Assembly (NCBI GenBank): GCA_004519485.1
Contig: CP038130.1
Location: 1,054,001-1,118,000 of the forward strand
Reading direction: 5' to 3'
DNA from: Nannochloropsis oceanica
Lineage: Eukaryota > Sar > Eustigmatophyceae > Eustigmatales > Monodopsidaceae
Length of the DNA: 64,000 bases
In this document: positions 31,715-44,876 of the stretch, piece by piece
Position numbering within the stretch: position 1 is the stretch's first letter
How the letters are laid out: every line of letters begins with the position of its first letter
Position numbers and translations under genes: made by a program
The notes under the pieces: generated by a model
What the model was told of the DNA's origin: nothing
Database searches by the model: none
What the model saw: only the letters and a program-made list of their open reading frames with translations

Positions 31715-34700
31715 ATGCGGCCGGCCCACGGACCAGGGTACCCGCAGCCGCCCTTGCGCGGAGCCTCCTCACTGCACACCATGACAACAGCAGCACCAGC
31801 ACCCCCGGGCTTGGGGGGAGACAGCGAGGCGGAAGATTATATCTCATCGCTGCCCGTCTCGAGCGACGAGCACAGCGACACGTCTCACAGCGATAGGAGT
31901 AACGGAAGCGCATCCGTGCCAGGTGCGGCTCTTGGGCGGCCGTGGTCGTTGCCGTACGTTGATGGGCGTGTTGCTGCTCGCCGCCGCGTAATGCCACCCT
32001 CGCCTCCGCCCCGCGTCGTTGTACACCAACCTTTCAGTCAGCCCTTCCCGCCCGAGGAGTCTTCCGATGTCTGGAACATCCGTCCTCGGGCTGGGAGTGG
32101 ACGGACATCCTTGGGTCGGCGGCGTCGGTATGACTCGTATGTGAGCATGTTAAACTTGGATGAATTGCGGGAGCTGGATGATGAGTTGTTGCGTCGAGCG
32201 ATCGGGGGGGACGAGATGTATATCGAGGAAGAGGAAGAGAGAGAGGGAAGGAGAGGCAATGATGTCGAAGTGGAGGAAGACAGTGTGATGACCTCCCCCG
32301 GGCGGCAACACCGACGAAGGGGGCAAGAAGAGGAGGACGCGAGAGGCCGACCAAGCAGCAAGCGTGGCGTGAGCACCGGGTCGAGCAGGCGGCAAGAACA
32401 GCCGTGTGATGAAAGTGAGCCCAGAGAGCAGCAGCGACAGCAACAGCAGCAGCGTCTCCAACATCACGACCATTCTCATCGTGGACGGCAGGAGGATGAA
32501 GCGGAAGACCGACGGGAGGAAGTCCTAAATCCCGGGGAGCTCCAGCGCGTTCAGCAACAACAGCAACAGCTACAACAGCAATATCAACAGCAAAGTAGAA
32601 ATCCCCATCGTCTCAGCGTCATCCAGCAGCAGCAATGCTCTCCCCTGCGCACCCACCGGGAGAGCATCAGCCGCGGCGCCCCTCCTCCCAACCCCATTTT
32701 TCACGACCCCAAAATGGGCCCTCTGTCGGTCCCGGCCTCCGCGCCAAGCGACAGCGAGGACAGCAGCGGGCAAGGGCCACCACTCAGACTACCCTCGCGT
32801 TACTCGGCCCGTCGTGGGCTGGAAGGGGGGATTCCTCAATTGCCTTGTGTCCGAGATAGCAACAGCAGCAGCAGCAAGTTTCGTCGGCAGTCCCACCGGT
32901 CGGAGCCGCACGATGAAGGGGGAGGGGACGTGGATGAGGATCAGTGTATAAGAAGTAGCAGTCGTCGAAATAGTCTCTGGAGTTTTGGCAGTGTGTGGTT
33001 GCATGGAAACGGAGGCGGAGGAGGAGGCGGCGGAGGAGGAGGAAGAAGAGGAGGAGGGATGGGAGAGGGAGTGAATGGTGAGGAGAGCGTGCCCCCCACG
33101 TTCAACAGCAGCAGTGGCCCCGGGAAGCGTACCCTCTTATACTGGTTGGATCAACGATTGCCTCGCATGTCGGATGAGGAAAGAATCGCCCGTGCGTCTC
33201 TCTATGTGAGTGATGCTATCGACACGCGGCCGGTGCGGATGCGGGGTGGGGGAAAGGGTAATCTCTTTGCTTACCGCCTCCTAAAGCGCAGGGGCTGGCT
33301 ATGGATGATGCAAGCCCTAGCCATCTTTCATCTCCTGCTCGCTCTCTGGGAGCCTCCGCGAGCCTTGCCAGACTCTGCAGAATATCATGATTCCATCTCC
33401 CGGCATGTTCTGACCGGTGCTGCTTCTACTGCACAACACCTCTTGGGACTGGAGCTGTTTCTCGTGCTCCTCTTCATGCTGGACATTTTCCTGGAGGTGT
33501 ACGCCTTGGGTTTCAATGCTTTTTTTGGTACCAACGCCCCGCCTCGTGTCTTGGAGAACAAGGGGAGGGGCAATGCCGTGCAAGCCAAGCTTTGGGGCCA
33601 AGCACGCCTCATCCTCGTCATCGTCTTCTTCGCTGACATATGCGCCGCCTTAGACAAGCCCAACGATAGCCCCCGTTTCTCCCGCCCTTTGCGTCCACTT
33701 TATTTTATTTGCCTATCCGAGACCCTGAAGCGATGGAGCATCCTTCTCGTCCGGCTCCTGGGCCAGCTCCGTGACGTCGCCCTCGGCACCGGCATCTTCC
33801 TAGGTCTTTTCTCCCTTCTCGGGCTTATCCTCTTCTCCGAAACCGAGTATTACTCTTCCTCCATCCCCTATCTGAACTTCAACAATTTCCTCAACTCCTT
33901 TCTGGCTCTCTACGTCCTCACGACCACCCAAAATTTCGGCGCTCTCCTCAATCCTGCCTATTCAGCCAACCCTCAAGGTTCCTCTCCTCTCTACTTCTTC
34001 TTCTTTATGGCCTTCGTATTGATCGTCGTCCTCTTCCTCGCGCACTTGGCCCTCCCACGTGTCTTCTGGGTGTACCAAAAATTCCAACGCCAACAAGCAT
34101 ACGATAGCCGGCTGCTGGAGCGTTTGGCCCTGGTGATGACTTTCCGTTGCCTCGATCCCGATAAGCGTGGTTGGGTTGACTTAAGCTCTTTCCGATCAAT
34201 GCTGCGATACGCCCGCCCCGACTTTTTTGACCTCCACACAGGGTACGAGAAAGACTCGTATTGCGGGGCCACTGAGCACATGTTCGGCGAGCTAGCCCAC
34301 ACACACCCGGGCCGTGTCTATCCCCACGAGTTCCTCTCTGTATGCGAGGTGATCCTAACGGATTATTATCCATGTCTCCCACCTTTGGATCAGCCGGGCA
34401 TGGCGGCTTCTGAGTGGCACCAGCGGGAACGAGCACGGTTCCGCGCTATTCTCAGTTCACGATGGGCGGAAGTAGGGTCAATGACCTTGTTATTGCTGAC
34501 TTGTTTTTTCCTCACCTTTTACGGAAGCCCCGCTGTCAGCAAGACGTCACTCCGAGGGTTCTCCCACTCAGTCGTCGTCTTCTTCGCCGTCGAAATGGCT
34601 TTGAGGCTCTGGGCATTCGGTCCCAAGCTCTTCCTCTCCTCCCCTTCCAATGTCGTGGATCTTCTCATCATCAGCGCCTCCTTCATCTCCCTCCTAGTCT

Positions 34701-35548
34701 ACGCCTTCGCCCCTCCACACTCCCCCCTTCACGAGTCCGAGCAAATGGCCAACCTCTGCCTCCTCTTCCTCACTCTTCGAGTCGTTCGACTCTTTCCCAA
34801 ATGTGCGATCTTCAGAAAATTTTCCAGCGCCTTCCGAGTCCTGCCCTTCTTCCTCTCCTCCTTTTTTCTCTGTGTTCTCATCTCCTATTCTTGGGCTGTG
34901 TTCGGTATGGCCCTTTTCGCGCGCTACGGAGAGCAGATCCAAGCCACCACAGCTACCACACATCAAGATCTAGCTGGATGGGCGTCCATCGATAATTTCA
35001 ACTCCTTTTGGAGTGCATCTGTGACACTGTTTCAAGTAGCGACGACGTATGATTGGTATAGAATCATGTATTTGTGGATGGATTTAGCTGAGTCTCCTTG
35101 GGTGTCGATGTACTTTTTGGCCTTTCACTTGGTGGCCAATGTCGTAGTTTATCAGCTGACGGCTGCTCTATTCATCGACGCCTTTTTGTCGTTTTCGGAT
35201 AAGCGGTGGGTAGAGCAGGAGGATGGGGAGGGATGGGATAGAGGTAGAAGGACCTCCGGGAGGGGAGTGGGTTTGGAAGGGTTGGACGAGGAAGACGTGG
35301 ATGAGAGCGAGGATGGCAAGGATAGGGTGGCACAGACGAGGTGTAATGCTGATGCGAGTATAATACAACGCTGGAGCCAAAAGTCGGGAACGGCGTCCTC
35401 TGTTGCATCAAAATCAGGGCTTGCCGGCACCAATTCTTCGTCCACCCCGAGCGACGACCTGGAGAATCAGCCACACCGCCGCAGTGAGGGTGGTGGGATG
35501 GAAAGCGGGGGAAGACGGTCTCCGTCCTATCAAGCCTCCGTGATTTAA
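31715..35548 (+). CDS. Two-pore-domain voltage-gated cation channel (TPC-like)
   Basis: Single exon, about 1277 aa from the ATG at 31715 (MRPAHGPGYPQPP). The first 500 residues are low-complexity: Gln, Ser, acidic and a poly-Gly run. Two six-TM repeats follow. Repeat I runs from about residue 525 (WLWMMQALAIFHLLLALWE, LELFLVLLFMLDIFLEV) to a pore FLNSFLALYVLTTTQNFG and S6 FFFFMAFVLIVVLFLAHL. The linker has an EF-hand-like loop (LDPDKRGWVDLSSF), as in plant TPC1. Repeat II has an S4 with spaced Arg/Lys (TLRVVRLFPKCAIFRKF) and a pore TLFQVATTYDWY ending in S6. TPCs conduct Ca2+/Na+ across endolysosomal or vacuolar membranes. The filters differ from the usual TxNN/xxNW sequences. The start codon is uncertain. 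Confidence 0.85.
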   Translation: MRPAHGPGYPQPPLRGASSLHTMTTAAPAPPGLGGDSEAEDYISSLPVSSDEHSDTSHSDRSNGSASVPGAALGRPWSLPYVDGRVAARRRVMPPSPPPRVVVHQPFSQPFPPEESSDVWNIRPRAGSGRTSLGRRRRYDSYVSMLNLDELRELDDELLRRAIGGDEMYIEEEEEREGRRGNDVEVEEDSVMTSPGRQHRRRGQEEEDARGRPSSKRGVSTGSSRRQEQPCDESEPREQQRQQQQQRLQHHDHSHRGRQEDEAEDRREEVLNPGELQRVQQQQQQLQQQYQQQSRNPHRLSVIQQQQCSPLRTHRESISRGAPPPNPIFHDPKMGPLSVPASAPSDSEDSSGQGPPLRLPSRYSARRGLEGGIPQLPCVRDSNSSSSKFRRQSHRSEPHDEGGGDVDEDQCIRSSSRRNSLWSFGSVWLHGNGGGGGGGGGGGRRGGGMGEGVNGEESVPPTFNSSSGPGKRTLLYWLDQRLPRMSDEERIARASLYVSDAIDTRPVRMRGGGKGNLFAYRLLKRRGWLWMMQALAIFHLLLALWEPPRALPDSAEYHDSISRHVLTGAASTAQHLLGLELFLVLLFMLDIFLEVYALGFNAFFGTNAPPRVLENKGRGNAVQAKLWGQARLILVIVFFADICAALDKPNDSPRFSRPLRPLYFICLSETLKRWSILLVRLLGQLRDVALGTGIFLGLFSLLGLILFSETEYYSSSIPYLNFNNFLNSFLALYVLTTTQNFGALLNPAYSANPQGSSPLYFFFFMAFVLIVVLFLAHLALPRVFWVYQKFQRQQAYDSRLLERLALVMTFRCLDPDKRGWVDLSSFRSMLRYARPDFFDLHTGYEKDSYCGATEHMFGELAHTHPGRVYPHEFLSVCEVILTDYYPCLPPLDQPGMAASEWHQRERARFRAILSSRWAEVGSMTLLLLTCFFLTFYGSPAVSKTSLRGFSHSVVVFFAVEMALRLWAFGPKLFLSSPSNVVDLLIISASFISLLVYAFAPPHSPLHESEQMANLCLLFLTLRVVRLFPKCAIFRKFSSAFRVLPFFLSSFFLCVLISYSWAVFGMALFARYGEQIQATTATTHQDLAGWASIDNFNSFWSASVTLFQVATTYDWYRIMYLWMDLAESPWVSMYFLAFHLVANVVVYQLTAALFIDAFLSFSDKRWVEQEDGEGWDRGRRTSGRGVGLEGLDEEDVDESEDGKDRVAQTRCNADASIIQRWSQKSGTASSVASKSGLAGTNSSSTPSDDLENQPHRRSEGGGMESGGRRSPSYQASVI

Positions 35549-35704
35549 TATAGTTGAGTGTCTCTGGAGGAATAGCAACGGCAAGCGTGATGTTCGTCAG
35601 GTCTTGCGGGGGGATACGGAACAGTAGATCGTTAGCGCTATCTTCCAGGGCAGGCTGGTGCCTGGTTACAGTTTGCTCTAAGTAACCAGAATGAGATAAA
35701 TAAT

Positions 35705-35773
35705 GAGATAATTTTATTGCGTTATTATTTATTATATTTATTATTAATTATATTAATAATTAATTATTATCTC
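35705..35773. repeat. AT-rich 69-bp island with 8-bp terminal inverted repeat
   Basis: Bounded by GAGATAAT (35705-35712) and ATTATCTC (35766-35773). The interior is almost entirely A/T and imperfectly self-complementary, in strong contrast to the GC-rich surroundings. It may form the element end or an insertion target. Confidence 0.85.
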
Positions 35774-35917
35774 TTGAATGAATAGTTCTTTTGAGTTCCT
35801 ACATCTCTCTAGAACTATCGCATGCAACCTGACGTCTTCGAGGACTTGCATACGAGGGGGAGCCTTCCAACAAGAAAGTGTTGTCATCCCTTATTTCCTT
35901 GTCCGAGTTTTTCTAGC

Positions 35918-35949
35918 GACTTTGACAGGTTTTTTGACCTGGCAAAGTC
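35918..35949. repeat. Stem-loop after Fanzor stop codon
   Basis: Arms GACTTTG-A-CAGG (35918-35929) and CCTG-G-CAAAGTC (35938-35949) pair over 11 of 12 positions with an 8-nt loop. A second perfect hairpin GGCCC/GGGCC (35957-35971) is 7 bp away. Confidence 0.9.
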
Positions 35950-36017
35950 CCCGGACGGCCCACACAGGGCCAGGAGGAGAAGGGGGAGGAGCATAAAAGA
36001 GGAGGTCAGCGGGAAGG

Positions 36018-37370
36018 CTACACATAGAGTGTCCGCATGTCCTGCCGCGGTTGACCAAACCGAAGATCATGGGGACGAGCTTCCCCACGGACCATTCTCC
36101 TGTACACCCGTAGGATATTACGTGCCCCATTGCCGTCCCGGGACACGAACTGTTCACAGGTGTTACACCAATACAGTCCTCGGATGGCCCGCCCATGACC
36201 TCCTCCTCTGCCTGGTCCTCGTCCTCCTCCGCCTTCTCCGCCTCCTCCGCCTCCTCCGCCTCCTCCGCCTCCTCCCCCTCCTCCTTCTCCTCCTCCTCCT
36301 CCTTCCCCTCCTCCTCCTCCTCCACCTCCTTCTCCACCACCTCCTCCTTCTCCTCCTTCTCCTTCTGTCCTTCTCGCAATAGGGTTCAGGCGCTGCCCAC
36401 AATCGAGGTGAACCTTTGTCGTCAGGTGCTCGGGTACATACACTGTTCTGTAGTACCTTTCGCACACCCGGAGCACCCTCTTCACCGGAACGCTCACCTC
36501 TCCCTTGCCTGTGTGCGGGAAAATCCCCGCCCCATACGCGATAATGGGCTTCGCCTGCCCTGGCCCCGTCAAGCCCGCAAAAAAAACATCCAAGACCTTC
36601 TGCTTCCCCGCATACACCGCCATATGCGCACGCGCCCGTTTCTTTTCACACCTGGCATCCCACAATCGGTGGTAATGCCGTACGATCAGCTCCCTGTAAG
36701 CGCTACGCAAGTCGGGACAGCAGGACTTCATCGTGGTCCTCGAAAAGGCGGCATTGATGTCACCGAGTGCGTCCTCCCAAGAGTTAAACTTTCTCTTGCA
36801 CTCGTTGATCCGCCCCTTTTCGTAGTACGCACGACACGTCAAGGTCTTGATCTTGCCCGTCTGCGAGTCCAACGCCGTGACCAGGTTGACGCGACCGGGA
36901 TCGATCGCGACAATGCGTCGCTCTCTGACTGGCTGCAGGTTTTCTTGTCCCTGCTGACGTTCCAGCATCTCCTTCTCCTCGTCCTCCTTTTCCACTCTGA
37001 CCCTCTCCGCTTTCTCCCTCTTCAGTCTCTCCTTCGCCACGTGAAAGAAGACCGACACCGAGACACCATCCGTGGAAACCCGATTATGAAACACCCGCTG
37101 GTTTCGTAGGTTCCCCACCTGAAAAGTCTCGTCCCACATCTCCTTCACCGAAACCGCATCCTGGCAAAACTTTAAAGAATGAATAGGAAAATTACATCTC
37201 TTCTGGCTTGCTTTGGGTACTTTGTGGGCTTCAGTACGCTTTTGTGGAACGCATGCTATGACTTTAAACCAATCAAATTTACGTGCGTGCGACGGGTGCA
37301 CTATTTCATAATATGGCAGCATTGACACCACGTGACTCGGTTGTGTTCGAAGGCGATCGCTTTCGCCCAA
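36018..37370 (-). CDS. Fanzor: eukaryotic TnpB-like putative RNA-guided endonuclease
   Basis: Single ORF, 450 aa. The N-terminal half includes the family block MWDETFQVGNLRNQRVFHNR followed by STDGVSVSVFF. RuvC-I is RIVAIDPGRVNLVTAL (Asp about 157). At the RuvC-II place, PIIAYGAGIF lacks the usual Glu; a Glu appears instead in VPEHLTTKVHLDCG (about 314), the rearranged position reported for Fanzors. RuvC-III is SRDGNGARNIL (Asp about 412). The zinc ribbon is HLDC...WCNTC, one ligand being His rather than Cys. Between its two halves sits a 50-60-residue Gly/Glu run encoded by (CCT)n-like DNA. A nuclease cutting DNA under guide-RNA direction is predicted. All three acidic residues are present and there are no internal stops, so it looks intact. 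The N-terminus is short for the family, so an upstream exon is possible. Confidence 0.85.
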   Translation of the reverse strand: MGESDRLRTQPSHVVSMLPYYEIVHPSHARKFDWFKVIACVPQKRTEAHKVPKASQKRCNFPIHSLKFCQDAVSVKEMWDETFQVGNLRNQRVFHNRVSTDGVSVSVFFHVAKERLKREKAERVRVEKEDEEKEMLERQQGQENLQPVRERRIVAIDPGRVNLVTALDSQTGKIKTLTCRAYYEKGRINECKRKFNSWEDALGDINAAFSRTTMKSCCPDLRSAYRELIVRHYHRLWDARCEKKRARAHMAVYAGKQKVLDVFFAGLTGPGQAKPIIAYGAGIFPHTGKGEVSVPVKRVLRVCERYYRTVYVPEHLTTKVHLDCGQRLNPIARRTEGEGGEGGGGGEGGGGGGGGEGGGGGEGGGGGGGGGGGGGGGGEGGGGRGPGRGGGHGRAIRGLYWCNTCEQFVSRDGNGARNILRVYRRMVRGEARPHDLRFGQPRQDMRTLYV

Positions 37371-37438
37371 AGAAAGAAACGGCTTTCTTCAAGTCGCTTC
37401 ATTGAGATCCCCAACACGACATCAGGAATCTGCCTAGG

Positions 37439-37482
37439 GTCAATAATTCAACCTAATGTTTTGATTAGGTTGAATTATTGAC
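37439..37482. repeat. Perfect 19-bp inverted repeat (hairpin, 6-nt loop)
   Basis: Left arm GTCAATAATTCAACCTAAT (37439-37457), loop GTTTTG, right arm its exact reverse complement (37464-37482). A GGGTCAA string occurs at both outer edges (37437 and 37484). It lies 69 bp upstream of the Fanzor ATG and 128 bp upstream of the divergent glycosyltransferase ATG. Confidence 0.97.
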
Positions 37483-37610
37483 GGGTCAAAATTTCTTGTA
37501 CCATTTATCCGCACAGAGCCTTTCTTTTGTGCTTAACTTATGCCTGCTCTCAAGTCGATCCACCCACGTACCCCCCTTCACCAGAGACTGAGAGAGCGTC
37601 AGGAGGAAAT

Positions 37611-39696
37611 ATGACGGGTGTCATAGACAGCAGAAATGCTGTGGTACGTAGGCATAGTTTTACAGACAACGAGGAGCGGAAGGAAGGCGGGGGGGGCGCC
37701 TCAACCATACTGCAAATTGGGATTGAAGCAGAAGACGAGGCACCTTTCCTGGCCGGACCTGCTGCGCGTCGCGGCCGCCGCAGCAGCGCTTCCATGGCTT
37801 GGCTGGGCCTCCGCTACCTGCTCACATGGCGGAACATGCTGATTGTGAAAGTGGGAAGCGTAATCCTTTTCATGCTAACTCGAGCGTACGTCTCTCGTCG
37901 AGATCCGCCGCAAAATTACTCTCACGTGCACGCGTCGCCACGGCATGCAGCAGCGCAGCAGCAGAATCAGCAGAGTCAGCAGAACCGGCAGCAGCAGCAG
38001 CAGCAGCGACGACAACAACCACAAGACCAACAGCACCAAAGGCGTCCGGAGGTGTACAAGCTTCAGCCAGGAATGTGGAGCCGCAGCTACAAGCTTTTTC
38101 AAGACAGCATTCACCACATGCGCCATAGCTGGGTGAAGCATGGCGCGGCGCCTGGACAAGTTTCGGTGGTTGGGCCGATGCCTGCACGTTGTGCTTGGCC
38201 GGGAAATTTATCTGCCTCGTCTTCACATTTCTTCCTTGGTGGACAGCACTTTGACTACTTCCCACCTCCTATGATGAGGACACTGCAACGTCGAGGGGTG
38301 GTCATCAGCGCGTCAGGCACCGTTCCCCGTCTCGCCGCAGGAGCTTACATTACTGCCTACTTAATCCGCAAAGTTTTTAATTCTGACTTGCCCATTGAAA
38401 TTTACCACGTCGGTGAGCGCGAAGCTTTTGATCCTGAGCTTAAAACCCACCTTATTGCCCTCGGTAATTTGCAAGTCCTCGACCTGGTGGTGGTTCTACG
38501 GGACAAATTCGGCACCGCCGTAAGTCAAGCTGGAGCCAAGGCAGCTAGGGCTGATGCCGCAAAACAAATGGCCGGGGAAGGTAGAAGAACTGACGACGAG
38601 GAGGAATACGAGACCCCGCAGCGAGGTGGGGAGCAGACTGTCGACGCCGATAGCCACCTCTATTATCTCATGCCTTCGATCAGGCAGCTTGCTTCTTATG
38701 CGGCCAAACCTTACACCGTTCTTGCGTCATCCTTCCAAGAAAATGTGCTCTTTGACGCAGGAGCTGTCCCGTTCCTAGACCCGGAGATGCTTTTAAGCTT
38801 GGCTGACTACACGGAGTTGGGCTTTGCAGATTTTCGAGATTATGTCCCTTCGTCTTCGCACAAGTGGGACTGGATTCCTGAAGAGTTTTGTGTTGATACG
38901 GATGCAGTGGTTGAGTACTATCGGGGCACGGAAGGTGACAGCAGCTGTGTCCTCTTTGATAAGGCCCGAAATTGGGACGCGTTGCTTGTGACTGCAATTT
39001 TGAACGGGCCCTTGCAACATATTACGTACAACAAAATGAATGGGGATAAAGACACCTGGGTTATGGCGTTGTCCTATACGCGACAGGGGAAACTTCCACC
39101 ACTACGCACGCTGCCGGGCTTTCTCTTCATCGATTACGAGGGAAATGGTGAAGCAAGGAAGATTCACGGGCAGTTGCAACTTCTCAAGGTGGGCATGGAC
39201 GGGGGCGATGAATACATGATGGGCGCCAAGGCCCTCTGGCAGGCGCCGCCAATTGATGCCAAGGGTTTTTTAATTCCGCTTTATTTTAATAACCAGCTGT
39301 GTAAGTAAGTCAGTGGAGTGCGACACACGAGACATACTCCAAAAGGCGGAATATGTTCATAAATTGTATCTTGAATGTGACTCGAGGTTCTGCGGCGCTT
39401 TATTTGGCAAGGTCTAATCTTCTTTCATTCACACATAAACAGTCAATTTTACGCAATGGGAGTATAACAAGGGCTGGACCTATATCGGCAGCTATGATGA
39501 CTACGGCTCGCTCTACAATCCGCCCACATCCCTGTCGCCCGACTGCCGCCCCGTGCCTGTGGACGGCCTGGACCCACTAGTAGCGCCCATGGAAATCGCC
39601 TTTGACGGGGTGGTGGAGGCCTTGAGGGCCATAAACTCGACACATTGCGGATGTCGGGATGATTGGCCTACGGCGTGTGTGACATTTGTATACTAA
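37611..39696 (+). CDS. MNN1-like alpha-mannosyltransferase (GT71-like), type II membrane protein
   Basis: Two exons: 37611-39300 and 39443-39696 (intron 142 bp, GTAAGT...CAG), 647 aa, junction NNQL-FNFTQWEYNKGW. A short N-terminal tail is followed by a signal anchor at about 79-96 (MLIVKVGSVILFMLT), then a Gln-rich stem with (CAG)n coding. The lumenal domain matches the MNN1 family: GVVISASGTVPRLAAGAYITAYLIRKVFNSDLPIEIYHVGE, a central YAAKPYTVLASSFQENVLFDAGAVPFLDPEMLL, and LLVTAILNGPLQHITYNKMNGDKDTWVMALSY. Mnn1 enzymes add alpha-1,3-mannose in the Golgi. The metal-binding DxD position reads DAG instead of the usual DAD/DSD, which could weaken catalysis or reflect a variant site. The chosen ATG is the first in frame. 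Confidence 0.83.
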
Positions 39697-40499
39697 TTAG
39701 AAGCAAAGACAGAGGAAGGGATTTATATGTTCACTGCACAAACGCAACCGCAAAGAAAAGAGAGATATAGGAAATCAGAGAGGAAGTTCAGGCAAAGACA
39801 AACACAATCAGATACACGCGCAATCACTGGTACGATTTCTAATAAAAAGGTATACGTGTGCTTTCGTTCTTTTTTGTTTATGTTGCGGTTTGATGATGTG
39901 ATTTGTGTTAGGGTGCTGAATGGGGTGTCGGATCTTAATTACAAATATCCATTGAAAAGCGGGGTGCTTGGGGGCTTATATGCTTTGCTCATATCTCCCA
40001 TTTCCCTCCTGTGCGTCTATTTGTATCATTGTCCATCTCTGCCGTTTTTGACCACACAAAATTTAGGATAGACAGGCGCATACTCGTGTGGTAGACCGAA
40101 ACGAAAAAAGTCAAGGGCGTTTGAGCCCTAGCTTGTGATATATTGCATAACATGTCACTAAACTCCAAATATCTCTTTGTCTCTCTCTCGCCTACCGCCT
40201 TTCTCCCTTTTCTGCCTCGCCCCATCTCTCTCTCTCTTTAAGTTTTGTCATATATGAGGTCGTTTTTTAGGCCGTGTTGTGTTTGTTGTTGATGGTGCTG
40301 CTTTTTATGATGATACTGGGGACTCTGCGTCTCCATACACATATACATGAAAAATGCGGAAAGATAACGAATAATTTCGACGGGAAAATGTTCGCTCTCC
40401 CTTTCTCGCACGTCTCTCTCTCTTTCGTCTGCTTGGTCCTGCTGGGGTGATTGTTGGAGTTGTGATGGTGGAGGAAAAGATTGGAGAGGGAGGAGAAGC
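39697..40499. other. Intergenic, convergent 3' ends
   Basis: 3' flanks of the glycosyltransferase and beta-tubulin genes. No coding potential that I trust. Confidence 0.55.

Positions 40500-44876
<4,377 letters not shown>

Larger units (their letters stand above)
35549..36017. other. Downstream flank of the Fanzor gene, AT-rich island
   Basis: 469 bp without a protein gene. From the Fanzor stop outward it contains two adjacent hairpins (35957-35971 and 35918-35949), then the AT-only-like island 35697-35773, then a third hairpin with 8-bp arms CTGGTTAC/GTAACCAG (35662-35669 and 35682-35689). Confidence 0.8.
35690..36017 (-). ncRNA. Candidate omega-RNA region of the Fanzor gene
   Basis: Known Fanzor and TnpB proteins use a guide RNA transcribed from the 3' end of their own gene and beyond. 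Directly after the stop codon, on the same strand, are a 5-bp stem with 5-nt loop (35971-35957) and an 11-bp stem with one mismatch and an 8-nt loop (35949-35918). Position and structure fit; expression, exact ends and the guide segment are unknown. Confidence 0.38.
35662..37482 (-). mobile_element. Putative Fanzor-bearing transposable element (limits tentative)
   Basis: The Fanzor ORF is flanked on its 3' side by hairpins and an extreme AT-rich island and on its 5' side by a perfect 19-bp inverted repeat. The flanking genes (two-pore channel, glycosyltransferase) end or begin close by and look intact, so the unit sits in an intergenic space. I see no second transposase ORF, so this would be a non-autonomous Fanzor unit, and I found no convincing terminal inverted repeats shared by both ends. 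The outer boundaries given are the outermost unusual structures, not proven ends. Confidence 0.5.
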
